Source of the DNA: Alistipes sp.
Lineage (GTDB): Bacteria; Bacteroidota; Bacteroidia; Bacteroidales; Rikenellaceae
Direction: 5' to 3'
NCBI GenBank assembly: GCA_017436185.1
Contig: JAFSDP010000006.1
Coordinates: 1-64,000, forward strand
Length of the DNA stretch: 64,000 nucleotides
The notes beneath the pieces were generated by a model. That model saw nothing but the letters and a program-made list of their open reading frames with translations. It was not told where the DNA came from and did no database searches. How positions within the stretch are numbered: position 1 is the stretch's first letter; each line of letters begins with the position of its first letter. This document shows positions 27,618-37,060 of this stretch, in pieces. Position numbers and translations under genes: made by a program.

Positions 27618-28973
27618 ATGAAACGTATCTTTTCCGTAGTGGCACTGTTTGGTGCCCTGTGTGGTCTGCTCCTCTCGAGCTGCACCACCGCCCCCGAGGC
27701 TCCCAAGAGCGCCCACCCCGAGTGGGTTTATAACTCGGTAGTTTATGAGATGAACGTTCGTCAGCAGACGGCCGAGGGTACGTTCGCTGCCGCCGAGGAG
27801 CGTCTGCCGTTCCTCAAGGAGTTGGGTGTCGATATCATCTGGCTGATGCCCATCCACCCCATTGGTGTGAAGGGCCGCAAGGGTACGCTGGGCTCGTACT
27901 ATGCCATCAAGGATTACCGTGAGATCAACCCCGAGTTTGGTACGATGGCCGACTTCGAAAGCTTCCTTGCAAAGGCACACGAGTTGGGCTTCAAGGTGAT
28001 TTTGGACTATGTGGCCAACCACACCTCGCCCGATGCCGCCTGGGTAACCGAAAAGCCTGCCGAGTGGTATGTGCGTGACTCGATGGGTGTGCCTGTGGTG
28101 CAGTACGATTGGTGGGACATCGCCAAGCTGAACTACGAGGTCGAGGAGCTGCGTGCCGAGATGAAGTCGGTGCAGCAGTTCTGGATTGCCAAGGGGGTCG
28201 ATGGCTTCCGTTGCGACGTGGCCGGTGAGATGCCCGACGATTTCTGGACCGAGTCGTGGAACGAGGTGCGTGCCGTGAAGCCCGAGACCTACTTCCTGGC
28301 CGAGGGTGAGGGTCCCAACTTCCACGCCGACGGCTTCGATGCCTGCTACGCTTGGCGCCTGAAGGATGTGCTGAATGCCGTTGCCCAGGGCAAGCAGACC
28401 ACTGCCGATGTGAAGGCTTGGATCGAGCACCTCACGACCGACTATCCTCGTGAGGCCATTCAGTTGGCCTTCACCTCGAACCACGACGAGAACTCGTGGT
28501 CGGGTACCGAGTTCGAGCGTCTGGGTGCTGCCGCCAAGACGATGGCCGCTTTGACCTATGTGCTTCCCCAGTGCCAGCCGCTGATCTACACGGGTCAGGA
28601 GGTGGGCTACGACCACCGCTTCGAGTTCTTCGAGAAGGACCCCATCCCGGGTTGGGAGAAGAACGAATATACGGAGCTCTACCGCACGCTTAACGCTCTG
28701 CGCCACAACAATCCCGCACTGTATGCCGGTGAGAAGGGTGGCGTTGCCGAGTATGTTGCAGGTGTTCCCGAGGCTGTGCTGGCCTTCCACCGCCAGGTTG
28801 AGGGCAATGCTGTTTTGTCGGTGTTCAACCTCTCGACCGAGGAGCAGTCGGTTATCGCCACTGTGGCCGAGGCCGGTGAGTGGACCAACGCTATGACGGG
28901 CGAGAAGCTGACCGTTGAGGCCGGCAAGGAGTACAAACTCGCCGCTTGGGAGTACTATATTCTGACCAAATAA
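27618..28973 (+). CDS. GH13 alpha-amylase-family lipoprotein, compact
   Basis: A 451-residue lipoprotein (lipobox LSSC, then TTAPEAP). The barrel runs from VVYEMNVRQQTAEGTFAA with LGVDIIWLMPIHPIG and DYVANHTSPD. The catalytic triad is Asp200 (GFRCDVAGE), Glu229 (LAEGEG) and Asp290 (SNHDENSW). The short protein has little beyond the GH13 barrel and a small C-terminal beta domain. The lack of acidic residues straight after the Cys suggests that it may face the periplasm rather than the surface (inference from known Bacteroidota lipoprotein sorting signals). It probably trims imported maltodextrins. Confidence 0.92.
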   Translation: MKRIFSVVALFGALCGLLLSSCTTAPEAPKSAHPEWVYNSVVYEMNVRQQTAEGTFAAAEERLPFLKELGVDIIWLMPIHPIGVKGRKGTLGSYYAIKDYREINPEFGTMADFESFLAKAHELGFKVILDYVANHTSPDAAWVTEKPAEWYVRDSMGVPVVQYDWWDIAKLNYEVEELRAEMKSVQQFWIAKGVDGFRCDVAGEMPDDFWTESWNEVRAVKPETYFLAEGEGPNFHADGFDACYAWRLKDVLNAVAQGKQTTADVKAWIEHLTTDYPREAIQLAFTSNHDENSWSGTEFERLGAAAKTMAALTYVLPQCQPLIYTGQEVGYDHRFEFFEKDPIPGWEKNEYTELYRTLNALRHNNPALYAGEKGGVAEYVAGVPEAVLAFHRQVEGNAVLSVFNLSTEEQSVIATVAEAGEWTNAMTGEKLTVEAGKEYKLAAWEYYILTK

Positions 28974-28989
28974 AACCCACTAAGTCAGG

Positions 28990-30882
28990 ATGTTTTTCAA
29001 ACAACTTATCATTCCGTTTGTCGCTATGGCAGCTATTTCGTGTGCCTCGGCATCGCAGGTTGATGTGACGGTTGTGCCCGAGGCCGAGGGTCGTGTGACC
29101 CGCCTTGAGCCGTTGTCGTGGTGGGTTGGTATGAAGACCCCGCTGCAACTCCTGGTGCAGGGCGAGAATATCTCGGCCGCAGCGGTGGAGTTGGTAGGCG
29201 AGGGGGTTACTTTGCGTGAGGTACATAAGGCCGACAGCCCCAACTACCTCTTCCTTGATATCGAGATCGAGGCTTCGGCTCCTGCGGGGGAGATTTACCT
29301 CCTCTTCACGCGTGGCGACGAGCAGTTCAAGGTCCCCTATACGTTGGCCGAGCGCCGCGAGGGGTCGGCCGAGCGCAAGAGCTTTACCACCTCGGATGTC
29401 ATCTACTTGTTGATGCCCGACCGCTTTGCCAATGGCGACCCGACCATCGACAGCACCCCCACGACGGCCGAGGAGGCCGACCGTGAGAACCTGCACGGCC
29501 GTCACGGTGGCGACCTGCAGGGCATCATCGACCACCTCGACTACATTGCCGACCTGGGTATGACGGCCATCTGGTCCACGCCCCTCTTGCTGGACAACGA
29601 GCCGAACTACTCCTACCACGGCTATGCCTGTGCCGACTACTACCACATCGACCCCCGTATGGGAAGCAACGAGCTCTATCGTGAATATGTACAGCAGGCT
29701 CACCAACGTGGTCTGAAGATTCTGATGGACATCGTCACGAACCACTGCGGTATGGCCCATTGGTGGATGAAGGATCTGCCGTTCAAGGATTGGGTACATC
29801 AGTGGGATGGCTTTGTGCGTACCAACAACTTCTTCTCGACCAATATGGACCCCAACGCCTCGAAGCACGACTTGGAGGTGCAGGAGAGTGGTTGGTTCGA
29901 CACCTCGATGCCCGATATGAATCTGGATAACGAGTTCGTGCTGAACTACTTCAAGCAGTGGGCCGTGTGGTGGATCGAGTATGCCGACCTGGATGGTTTC
30001 CGTGTCGATACCTACCCCTACAACGAGAAGGAGCCGATGAGCCGTTGGTGTGAGGCTGTGCTCAACGAGTACCCCCACTTCAACATCGTGGGCGAGTGCT
30101 GGACGGCCAATGTGCCGCAGCTGGCCTATTGGCAGGGCGATAACCCCAACCGTGACGGCTTCAACTCGCACCTCCCCTCGATTATGGACTTCCCGCTGCG
30201 TGACGCCATTATGACGGCCCTGCCGAGCGACTCGCTACGCTGGGGCGAGGGGATGACCAAGGTCTATGACGCCCTGTCGAACGACTTTGTCTATCACGAC
30301 CTTTCGAAGATGATGATCTTCACGGGCAACCACGACATCGACCGCACGGCCGATGTGCTGAAGGGCAATGTCGATCGTGTGAAGATTGCAATGGCGCTGT
30401 TGGCTACGATGCGTGGCATTCCGCAGCTCTACTCGGGCGACGAGCTCTTCGTTCGCTCGAAGGATTTGAAGCAGGGTCACGGTGGTCTGCGTGTCGATAC
30501 CCCGGGCGGTTGGGCCGAGGATAAGGAGAACTACTTTGAGGAGTCGGGCCGCAAGGGCGACGTGAAGGAGGTCTTCGACTTTACCCGAAAACTTTTCCAA
30601 TGGCGCAAGACGATGCCCGTGTTGCACTCGGGTCGTACGCTCCACTTCGGCTACCGTGACAACACCTACGCCTACTTCCGTTACAACGACGAGGAGGCCG
30701 TCTTGGTCTATGTCAATAACTCGCGTGGTCGCAAGCCTCTCCCCTGGGAGGATTTCCGTGAGATTACCCCCACGCTCTCGGAGGGTGTGGATGTGCTGAC
30801 GGGCGAAAAGGTCGAGTTGTCGAACAAGACCACGGTTCCGGCACGAGGCCTGCTGATTGTGAGCTTCAAACGCAACAAATAA
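28990..30882 (+). CDS. susA: SusA-like GH13 neopullulanase/cyclomaltodextrinase
   Basis: A 630-residue enzyme. An N-terminal cyclomaltodextrinase-N Ig domain (about 20-120: VTRLEPLSWWVGMKTPLQLL) precedes a GH13 barrel (DVIYLLMPDRFANGDP, GGDLQGIIDHLDYIADLG). The triad is Asp340 (GFRVDTYPY), Glu369 (VGECW) and Asp449 (GNHDIDR), followed by a C-terminal domain (YAYFRYNDEEAVLVYVNN). It should cut maltodextrins, pullulan or cyclodextrins after import. Unlike a soluble periplasmic SusA it seems to start with a lipoprotein signal (FFKQLIIPFVAMAAISC, Cys18) without following acidic residues. It is the last gene of the locus, before a strong terminator. Confidence 0.93.
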   Translation: MFFKQLIIPFVAMAAISCASASQVDVTVVPEAEGRVTRLEPLSWWVGMKTPLQLLVQGENISAAAVELVGEGVTLREVHKADSPNYLFLDIEIEASAPAGEIYLLFTRGDEQFKVPYTLAERREGSAERKSFTTSDVIYLLMPDRFANGDPTIDSTPTTAEEADRENLHGRHGGDLQGIIDHLDYIADLGMTAIWSTPLLLDNEPNYSYHGYACADYYHIDPRMGSNELYREYVQQAHQRGLKILMDIVTNHCGMAHWWMKDLPFKDWVHQWDGFVRTNNFFSTNMDPNASKHDLEVQESGWFDTSMPDMNLDNEFVLNYFKQWAVWWIEYADLDGFRVDTYPYNEKEPMSRWCEAVLNEYPHFNIVGECWTANVPQLAYWQGDNPNRDGFNSHLPSIMDFPLRDAIMTALPSDSLRWGEGMTKVYDALSNDFVYHDLSKMMIFTGNHDIDRTADVLKGNVDRVKIAMALLATMRGIPQLYSGDELFVRSKDLKQGHGGLRVDTPGGWAEDKENYFEESGRKGDVKEVFDFTRKLFQWRKTMPVLHSGRTLHFGYRDNTYAYFRYNDEEAVLVYVNNSRGRKPLPWEDFREITPTLSEGVDVLTGEKVELSNKTTVPARGLLIVSFKRNK

Positions 30883-30905
30883 TTCAATGCTCGGATTATT
30901 TAGCC

Positions 30906-30946
30906 GAAGCGAGGGTGCCCCATCAGGACACCCTCGCTTCTTTTTC
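30906..30946 (+). terminator. Terminator of the starch locus
   Basis: A 12-bp perfect stem gaagcgagggtg / caccctcgcttc (30906-30917 with 30929-30940) is followed by TTTTTCG. It ends the starch operon just before the convergent glycosyltransferase gene. Confidence 0.9.
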
Positions 30947-30959
30947 GTTGTGTGGGCCG

Positions 30960-31679
30960 TTAATGTGCCGGCCGAATTTTACGAAAACGCAACTTCATCA
31001 CCCCAAACAGCGCCTCGCCAAAGATGCCGCCCGACATCTTCGAAGCTCCCTCACGACGCTCGGTGAAGATAATCGAAACCTCTTTGATTCTAAGGCCCAA
31101 TCGCCACGCCGCATATTTCATCTCAATCTGAAAGCCGTAGCCCTTCATCCGCACCTTGTCGAGGTCGATGGTTTCGAGGGCCTTGCGGGAGTAGGTAACA
31201 AAGCCCGCCGTAGCGTCGTGGATGGGCATTCCGGTCACGATGCGGACATACTTCGAGGCAAAGTAGCTCATCAGCAGGCGGCTCATCGGCCAATTCACCA
31301 CATTGACTCCCTGTACATAGCGTGAACCGATGGCCACATCTGCACCACGCTCCAACTCGGCCACCAGACGGGGCAGATCTTCGGGATTGTGCGAGAAGTC
31401 GCAATCCATCTCCGAAAGGGTGTCGTAGCCCCGCTCCAAGCCCCAACTAAATCCCATCAGGTAGGCCGTACCAAGCCCCAGCTTCCCCTCACGGCACAAG
31501 AGGTGCAACCGCTCGGGGTGGCGTTGTTGGTAGCTGCGTACCACCTCAGCAGTGCCGTCGGGCGAGTTGTCGTCGATGATGAGCAGATCGAACTCCCCGG
31601 GGAGCGCCAACACCGTTTCGATCATAGCGGCGATGTTCTCCCGCTCGTTGTAGGTGGGTATGATGACCAGTTTGCGCAT
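30960..31679 (-). CDS. Polyprenol-phosphate mannosyl/glucosyltransferase (DPM1-like, GT2)
   Basis: A 239-residue GT2 enzyme. The N-terminus KLVIIPTYNERENI, the nucleotide-sugar motif LLIIDDNSPDGTAEV, EMDCDFSHNPEDL (the metal-binding DxD-like segment) and MKGYGFQIEMKYAAWRLG are typical of dolichol/undecaprenol-phosphate mannosyltransferases. There is no C-terminal membrane domain, as in the soluble DPM1 type. It makes lipid-linked sugar donors for periplasmic glycosylation, such as the O-glycosylation common in Bacteroidota (family knowledge). It is a single-gene unit with its own -7 box and is divergent from the AsmA-like gene. Confidence 0.93.
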   Translation of the reverse strand: MRKLVIIPTYNERENIAAMIETVLALPGEFDLLIIDDNSPDGTAEVVRSYQQRHPERLHLLCREGKLGLGTAYLMGFSWGLERGYDTLSEMDCDFSHNPEDLPRLVAELERGADVAIGSRYVQGVNVVNWPMSRLLMSYFASKYVRIVTGMPIHDATAGFVTYSRKALETIDLDKVRMKGYGFQIEMKYAAWRLGLRIKEVSIIFTERREGASKMSGGIFGEALFGVMKLRFRKIRPAH

Positions 31680-31702
31680 AAATCAATTTTCTCTTTGTGG
31701 GA

Positions 31703-31710
31703 CAAAGTTA
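31703..31710 (-). promoter_or_regulatory. -7 box for the glycosyltransferase gene
   Basis: The minus strand reads TAACTTTG 23 bases before ATG 31679. It is one of two divergent consensus boxes about 42 bases apart in the 104-base gap to the AsmA-like gene. Confidence 0.65.
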
Positions 31711-31752
31711 CTATTTTTCGGGCGATGTCGCACTTTTTTTGCGGAAAAAGAG

Positions 31753-31760
31753 TAACTTTG
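31753..31760 (+). promoter_or_regulatory. -7 box for the AsmA-like gene
   Basis: TAACTTTG, an exact TAnnTTTG match, 23 bases before ATG 31784. Confidence 0.65.
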
Positions 31761-31783
31761 TCTCAAATAAACTTTTTTGAACG

Positions 31784-34492
31784 ATGAAAAAAGGTGTAAA
31801 ACGACTCCTCATCGGCGTAGCGGTACTCTTTGCCGTGTTGCTGGTGGCTCCGTCGCTGTTGAGCGGCAAAATCGCTACTATCGTGAAGAACGAGGCCAAT
31901 AAGATGCTGACGGCCCGACTCGATTTCGAGAAGCTCAATATCTCGCTCCTGCGCCACTTCCCCAACGCTTCGTTGGAGCTGAAGGGGCTGACGCTGGTGG
32001 GTGTCGAGCGTTTCGAGGGTGATACGATTGTCGCTGCCGAGCGTATCTCGGTGGTGGTCAGCCCCCTGTCGCTGTTGGGCGATGGCGGCTTCGAGGTGAA
32101 GAAGGTGCTCCTCTCTTCGCCGCGTGTGCACGGCCATAAACTCGATGATGGCACGGTGAACTGGGACGTGATGCGTGTGGCCGAGCGTGGCGAGGAGGTT
32201 ACGACCGAAGTGGCGACCGAAGAGGCAGCCCCTGCCGAGGGGGGCTCGTCGTTCAGCCTGGCACTGAAGGATTTCCGTATCTCGGATGCCGTGTTGCGTT
32301 ACGAGGACGACTCGACCAAGATGTATGCCTCTGTCGATCCGTTGGATTTGCGTCTGCGGGGTGACCTGTCGGCCGACGAAAGCGAGTTGGATTTGGAGGT
32401 CGAGATGGAGCGTGTGAACGTAAAGACGGGCGTGGTGACGATGCTTTCGGAGGCCGAGCTGGGGCTGGATGCCGAGGTGACGGCCGACCTGAAGAACAAC
32501 CGTTATATGCTCAACGACAATACGTTGCGACTGAATGCCATTCGTCTTCATCTGGATGGCTGGGCGCAGTTGTTGGAGAACGACGAGTTGGCTATGGACA
32601 TCAAGGCCCGCACCGACGAGGTGCAGTTCAAGGAGCTGTTGTCGCTCATTCCGGCCTTCTACACCAAGGATTTCCGTTCGCTCACGGCGGGTGGTACGTT
32701 GGCCCTCGAGGCGTGGGCCAAGGGACGTATGGCAGGAGCTTCGCTGCCCGCCTTTGCCCTCAATGCTCGTGTGAAGGATGGACGCTTCCAATACGCATCG
32801 CTGCCGCAGGCCGTTACGAACATTCAGATCGCCGCCGAGGTTTCGAATCCGGGCGGTGTGATGGATAAGACGGAGGTCGATTTGTCGCACTTCTCACTCA
32901 ATATGGCGGGCAACTCGGTGGCTGCCACCTTCTACGGTACGAATCTGATTTCGGACCCGCAGTTGCGTGCCACGCTCAAGGGCGATTTGGATTTGGGTGC
33001 CATCGAGAAGGTCTATCCGTTGGAGGATATGGAGCTGGCGGGTAAAATTACGGCCAACCTTCAGGCGGCAGGTCGTATGTCCGATTTGGAGCGTCAGCGT
33101 TACGAGCAGCTCTCGGCCTCGGGTACCTTCGTGGTGGAGCAGATGGGGCTGGATATGGCATCGCTGCCCCCCGTGCGTCTGAATCGTGCCGCTGCTACGA
33201 TTACCCCTCGTGCGATGACCCTCGGCGAGCTGACCTTGCAGGTGGGCGAGAGCGATCTGGCCGCCAATGGCCAGCTGACCAACTACCTGGGTTGGCTGTT
33301 GCGTGACGATAAACTGTCGGGTCGCCTCTATGTCAAGTCGGAGTTGCTGAACCTGAATCAGTTGATGGAGTCGATGGCCGCTGAAACGCCCGCCGAAGAG
33401 TCCGCCACCGAGGAACAGACCGCTGCCCCGACCGAGGCTCCTGCCGAGTCGTCGGCCATCATTATTCCGAAGAATCTGGATTTGGCCCTTACAACCTCGC
33501 TTAAGAAGATACTCTTCCAGCAGATGACCATCACCGATGTCGAGGGTGGTATGCGTGTGGCCGATGGGGCGTTGTCGCTCGATAAGTTGGCCTTGAAGCT
33601 CTTCGAGGGTCAGGCTACGGCCTCGGGTCGCTACTCGACGGCCAACGTCGAACAGCCCACCTTTACGCTCGATTTGGGGCTGAAGGAGGCCTCGTTCCAG
33701 CAGACCTTCAAGGAGTTGGAGCTCATTCAGAAGCTCGTGCCGCTGTTTGCCAAGACGGGTGGTGTCTATTCGATGTCGATGAACCTTTCGACCGCCCTGG
33801 ATAGCACGATGTCGCCCGTGATGTCGAGTGTGAATGCCTCGGGTCAGCTCTCGTCGGCCAAGATTCAGCTGGCCAACATCGAGGTGCTGAATCAGTTGGC
33901 TACGATGCTCAAATACGACAAGTTGAGCCGCATCGAGGCCGAGAATGTCTTGATTAAGTTTGCCGTCAAGGAGGGTCGTGTCACCACGCAGCCCTTCGAT
34001 TTGAAGATGGGTAAGACGAAGATGACCCTGTCGGGCTCGACGGGTCTGGACCAGACCATCGACTATACGGCCAAGGTGACCCTGCCCGAGGGTACGGCCG
34101 GCGGTGTGCTGTCGAGTGTCAATGTCGGCATTGGCGGTACCTTCACCAAACCGCAGATCAAGCTCGGTGTGAAGGAGGCGGCCCAGGAGGCGGTCAAGAA
34201 TGTGGTGGATGAGCAGATTCAGAAGCTGACCGGCAGCGAGAGCCTCTCGGCCGAGATCGAGAAGCAGGCCGAGAAGTTGCGCAGCGAGGCCCGTGAGGCG
34301 GGTGAGAAGCTGGTGGCGGCTGCCGAGGCACAGCGTGCGAAGCTCATCGAGGAGGGTGCCAAGAAGGGTAAAATTGCCCAGATTGCCGCCCAGGCTGCCG
34401 GTGATAAGTTGGTCAAGGAGGCCCAAAAGCAGGCCGATAACCTGGTAGCCAAGGCCGAAGAGCAGATTGCCAAGCTGGCAGAGAAAAAGTAA
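31784..34492 (+). CDS. AsmA-like envelope protein with long C-terminal helical tail
   Basis: A 902-residue protein with one N-terminal membrane helix (LLIGVAVLFAVLLVAPSLL) and a long beta-rich AsmA-type region: LRHFPNASLELKGLTLVG, GGFEVKKVLLSSPRVHG, and a C-terminal AsmA part about 600-790 with VRTQPF-like RVTTQPFDLKMGKTKMTLSGS and VNVGIGGTFTKPQIKLGV. AsmA-family proteins are thought to bridge the envelope and take part in lipid transport or outer-membrane homeostasis. A Ser/Glu/Ala-rich linker (about 528-560) divides two halves. The last 100 or so residues are Ala/Lys/Glu-rich and probably helical (coiled coil). It stands alone, with its own promoter and terminator. Confidence 0.85.
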   Translation: MKKGVKRLLIGVAVLFAVLLVAPSLLSGKIATIVKNEANKMLTARLDFEKLNISLLRHFPNASLELKGLTLVGVERFEGDTIVAAERISVVVSPLSLLGDGGFEVKKVLLSSPRVHGHKLDDGTVNWDVMRVAERGEEVTTEVATEEAAPAEGGSSFSLALKDFRISDAVLRYEDDSTKMYASVDPLDLRLRGDLSADESELDLEVEMERVNVKTGVVTMLSEAELGLDAEVTADLKNNRYMLNDNTLRLNAIRLHLDGWAQLLENDELAMDIKARTDEVQFKELLSLIPAFYTKDFRSLTAGGTLALEAWAKGRMAGASLPAFALNARVKDGRFQYASLPQAVTNIQIAAEVSNPGGVMDKTEVDLSHFSLNMAGNSVAATFYGTNLISDPQLRATLKGDLDLGAIEKVYPLEDMELAGKITANLQAAGRMSDLERQRYEQLSASGTFVVEQMGLDMASLPPVRLNRAAATITPRAMTLGELTLQVGESDLAANGQLTNYLGWLLRDDKLSGRLYVKSELLNLNQLMESMAAETPAEESATEEQTAAPTEAPAESSAIIIPKNLDLALTTSLKKILFQQMTITDVEGGMRVADGALSLDKLALKLFEGQATASGRYSTANVEQPTFTLDLGLKEASFQQTFKELELIQKLVPLFAKTGGVYSMSMNLSTALDSTMSPVMSSVNASGQLSSAKIQLANIEVLNQLATMLKYDKLSRIEAENVLIKFAVKEGRVTTQPFDLKMGKTKMTLSGSTGLDQTIDYTAKVTLPEGTAGGVLSSVNVGIGGTFTKPQIKLGVKEAAQEAVKNVVDEQIQKLTGSESLSAEIEKQAEKLRSEAREAGEKLVAAAEAQRAKLIEEGAKKGKIAQIAAQAAGDKLVKEAQKQADNLVAKAEEQIAKLAEKK

Positions 34493-34507
34493 AAATGAAA
34501 GATTAAA

Positions 34508-34547
34508 AAGAAGGGGGTTGCAACTTTCGCAACCCCCTTCTTTTTTT
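34508..34547 (+). terminator. Terminator between AsmA-like gene and M16 pair
   Basis: A 14-bp stem (34508-34521 with 34529-34542) is followed by a run of seven Ts. The A-rich left flank means it could also serve the convergent M16 gene. Confidence 0.9.
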
Positions 34548-34549
34548 AT

Positions 34550-35803
34550 TTATCCGACGACGACCGTAATCAGCTCCTCACGCTGCAGGTACTTTTCGGC
34601 TAATCGGCGTACCTCTTGGGGGGTGATGCTGCGGATGCGCTCCACATTTTGGCTAATGACGGCGTTGGTTGTGCCGCAGAGGATGTTTTCGATGGTGACA
34701 TCCGCCACGCCAAACGGCCCGTCGAGGATGCGCATCATCTCGCCCGTCATAATGTTCTTCACAAGCGACAGCTCCTCCTCTTGCAGCTCCTCCGTGCGCA
34801 GACGCTCCACTTCGCGGTAAATCTCTTGCAGGGCCGCTTCGGTTACCTCGCTACCCACCTGCGTGGCGATGGCCAGGTAACCCTCCCGCTCGAAATTGAC
34901 CATAGCGGCAATCACGCCGTAGGTGTAGCCGTGCTGCTCGCGCAGGTTCTGCATCAGGCGTGAGCCGAAGTAACCGCCCAGCGCCGCCGCTACGACCTGC
35001 ATCCCCACAAAGTCGGGGTGCTCACGGCCAAAGAGCCGACGACCGATGCGGATGGAGGATTGCACCGCCCCCTCGTGCTTGAGTCGAACCTCACGGGTCT
35101 GCTCAACCGGAGGGAAGGGGATGGGGGTCGGCGGCTCCCCCTCGGGCAGCTGCTCCAGCAGGGCAATGAGGGCCTCCCGCTCGGCCTCCTCGACCCGACC
35201 ACTGCAGACGGCAAAGCCGTTCGAGGCGGTATAGTGGGTGCGGTAGAAGGCGACCAAATCCTCCCGTCGCAGCTCGTCGTAGGCGCTTTCGGGGTAGGAG
35301 AGTCCGTAGGGGTGATTCTCGCCAAACATCGCCTTGGCAAAGGCCTCACGGGCCCGTACATCGACCTTTGTGCGCTCGATGGCCAGGCGTTGCTTGCGCT
35401 TCTGACGATAGGTCTCGACCTCCTCTTCGGGGAAGGTGGGGCGCAGCAGAATCTCCTCGGCTACGGCCAACGTCTGAGGGACAAACTTCGAGAGCATCGC
35501 AAAGCTGATATAGACGTAGTCACGGTCGGTATTGACATCGAAGTAGGAGCCGTGGTAGTCCAACTGCTCCGAAATCTCGTGGGCGGTCATTCGCTCCGAC
35601 CCCTCGGCCAGCAGATTGACCGTCGAGGCGGCCGTGAAGGGGTGTTGCTGACGGGCCGAGCCGGCACGAAAGAGCACCGTGAAGCGCATCACCTCGAACT
35701 CGGGGGTGGAGAGGATGTAGAGCTTCATTCCGTTGCGGAGGGTCACCACCTCGGCATTGGCGATGTCGATGGTGGGCTGTATGGTCTTCAGTTGCGGTAT
35801 CAT
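34550..35803 (-). CDS. M16-family peptidase, non-catalytic partner subunit
   Basis: A 417-residue M16 (pitrilysin/MPP-like) protein. ATG 35803 overlaps the stop of the upstream M16 gene by 4 bases (ATGA), so is preferred over the in-frame ATG 10 codons earlier. The inverted zinc motif HxxEH is absent: the matching place reads VNLLAEGSERMT. The C-terminal Arg/Tyr substrate-binding motif LREQHGYTYGV is present. In two-subunit M16B peptidases one subunit carries zinc and the other supplies the Arg/Tyr pair, which fits this gene. It is translationally coupled to the zinc-bearing partner. Confidence 0.92.
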   Translation of the reverse strand: MIPQLKTIQPTIDIANAEVVTLRNGMKLYILSTPEFEVMRFTVLFRAGSARQQHPFTAASTVNLLAEGSERMTAHEISEQLDYHGSYFDVNTDRDYVYISFAMLSKFVPQTLAVAEEILLRPTFPEEEVETYRQKRKQRLAIERTKVDVRAREAFAKAMFGENHPYGLSYPESAYDELRREDLVAFYRTHYTASNGFAVCSGRVEEAEREALIALLEQLPEGEPPTPIPFPPVEQTREVRLKHEGAVQSSIRIGRRLFGREHPDFVGMQVVAAALGGYFGSRLMQNLREQHGYTYGVIAAMVNFEREGYLAIATQVGSEVTEAALQEIYREVERLRTEELQEEELSLVKNIMTGEMMRILDGPFGVADVTIENILCGTTNAVISQNVERIRSITPQEVRRLAEKYLQREELITVVVG

Positions 35804-37038
35804 TTTGCGGCACGATAGACAAGGGTGGAACACTGCTCCTCACGGAAGGTGCGGAGGATGAAATCTCGGATGCGCTCGGCGGTGATGCTGCGGTAGATGC
35901 CCACCTCCCGATTGATGAGCGAGACATCGCCCAGGAAGTCGTAGTAACAGAGGTTCATCGCCTTGTTCATCACGTTCAGCTCGCCAAAGAGGGTGTTGGC
36001 CTCAAACTTATTCTTGACCTTCTCCAACTCATAGGCCGTCGCCCCTTCGTTGCCCAGAAGCATCACCTCGCTCTTCAGTGCCTCGATGGCCTGCTCCTCC
36101 TTGGTGTCGGGCAGCAGTTGGCCCGTGAGGATGAAGAGCCCCGGATCGACATCGCCCGAAATGTAGGCATTCACCGAGGCAAACAACCGCTGCTCCTTGA
36201 CCAGATGCTGATACAGTCGCGAGGAGTCGCCACTCGACAGCAGGTCCGACACCAGATCGGCCGTGTAGAAATCAGCCGAACGACGGTCGCCCATCGGGTA
36301 GGCCAGCGAGACGGTCGTGGCGGGCACGTTGCGCTCCACCTCCAGGCGGCGGGGAGCAGTCTGGGGCGGCTCCATCGGGTAGGGCTGCACGACAACGGGT
36401 GTGTCTGCAATATCGCCAAACCACGCCTCCACCATATCGAGCATCTGCTCCTCCTCCAGGTCGGCCGAGAGCCCCACCACCACATTCGAGGGGCGGTAGT
36501 GGGTGCGGTAGAAGTCCTCGACCTCTTCGAGCGTGGCGGCTGCGATATGGTCGGGGGTCATTCCGATGGTGCTCCAACGATAGGGGTGGGTCGTGTAGGC
36601 CAACTCGCGCAAGAGCATCGTCTGGTCGCCATAGGGCTGGTTGAGGTAACGCTGACGAAACTCCTCGATGACCACCCGCTTCTCGGTTTCGAGCTTCTCG
36701 GCGGTGATGTCCAACCCCTGCATACGGTCGCTTTCGAGCCACAGACCGGTCTCGATGTTGCCGACTGGAAGGGTCAGATAGAAGTTCGTATAGTCGTTGT
36801 TGGTGAAGGCGTTATCCTCGCCCGAGGCCATCTGTACGGGCAGGTCGTAGATGGGCACCTGCTTTGTGCCTCGAAACATCAGATGCTCGAACAGATGGGC
36901 AAACCCAGTGCGCTCGGGTGACTCGTTGCGAGCCCCCACCTTGTAGAGCAGATTCACGGCCGCAAGTTTCGACGAGCGATCACGATTGACCAGCACCGTC
37001 AGGCCGTTTTTGAGTGTACGTCGTTTGTAACTAATCAT
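35800..37038 (-). CDS. M16-family zinc peptidase, catalytic subunit
   Basis: A 412-residue M16B protein. The zinc-binding HLFEH (in TGFAHLFEHLMFRGT, about residues 45-60) and the distal Glu in EKRVVIEEFRQR are intact. No signal peptide is evident from ATG 37038 (MISYKRRTLKNGLTV). The frame extends 17 codons upstream to ATG 37089, but a -7 box (37047-37054) lies inside that extension. It probably works as a heterodimer with the downstream non-catalytic subunit to degrade peptides in the cytoplasm. Confidence 0.93.
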   Translation of the reverse strand: MISYKRRTLKNGLTVLVNRDRSSKLAAVNLLYKVGARNESPERTGFAHLFEHLMFRGTKQVPIYDLPVQMASGEDNAFTNNDYTNFYLTLPVGNIETGLWLESDRMQGLDITAEKLETEKRVVIEEFRQRYLNQPYGDQTMLLRELAYTTHPYRWSTIGMTPDHIAAATLEEVEDFYRTHYRPSNVVVGLSADLEEEQMLDMVEAWFGDIADTPVVVQPYPMEPPQTAPRRLEVERNVPATTVSLAYPMGDRRSADFYTADLVSDLLSSGDSSRLYQHLVKEQRLFASVNAYISGDVDPGLFILTGQLLPDTKEEQAIEALKSEVMLLGNEGATAYELEKVKNKFEANTLFGELNVMNKAMNLCYYDFLGDVSLINREVGIYRSITAERIRDFILRTFREEQCSTLVYRAAK

Positions 37039-37046
37039 AACGAGGG

Positions 37047-37054
37047 CAAAGGTA
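37047..37054 (-). promoter_or_regulatory. -7 box abutting the M16 start codon
   Basis: The minus strand reads TACCTTTG, an exact match, with 8 bases before ATG 37038. This implies a near-leaderless mRNA and supports the shorter start. Confidence 0.55.
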
Positions 37055-37060
37055 CAAAAC

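Noticed and set aside
34550..35803. M16 gene with missing zinc motif as a degraded pseudogene
   Set aside because: Loss of HxxEH with retention of the Arg/Tyr motif is normal for the non-catalytic subunit of two-subunit M16 peptidases.
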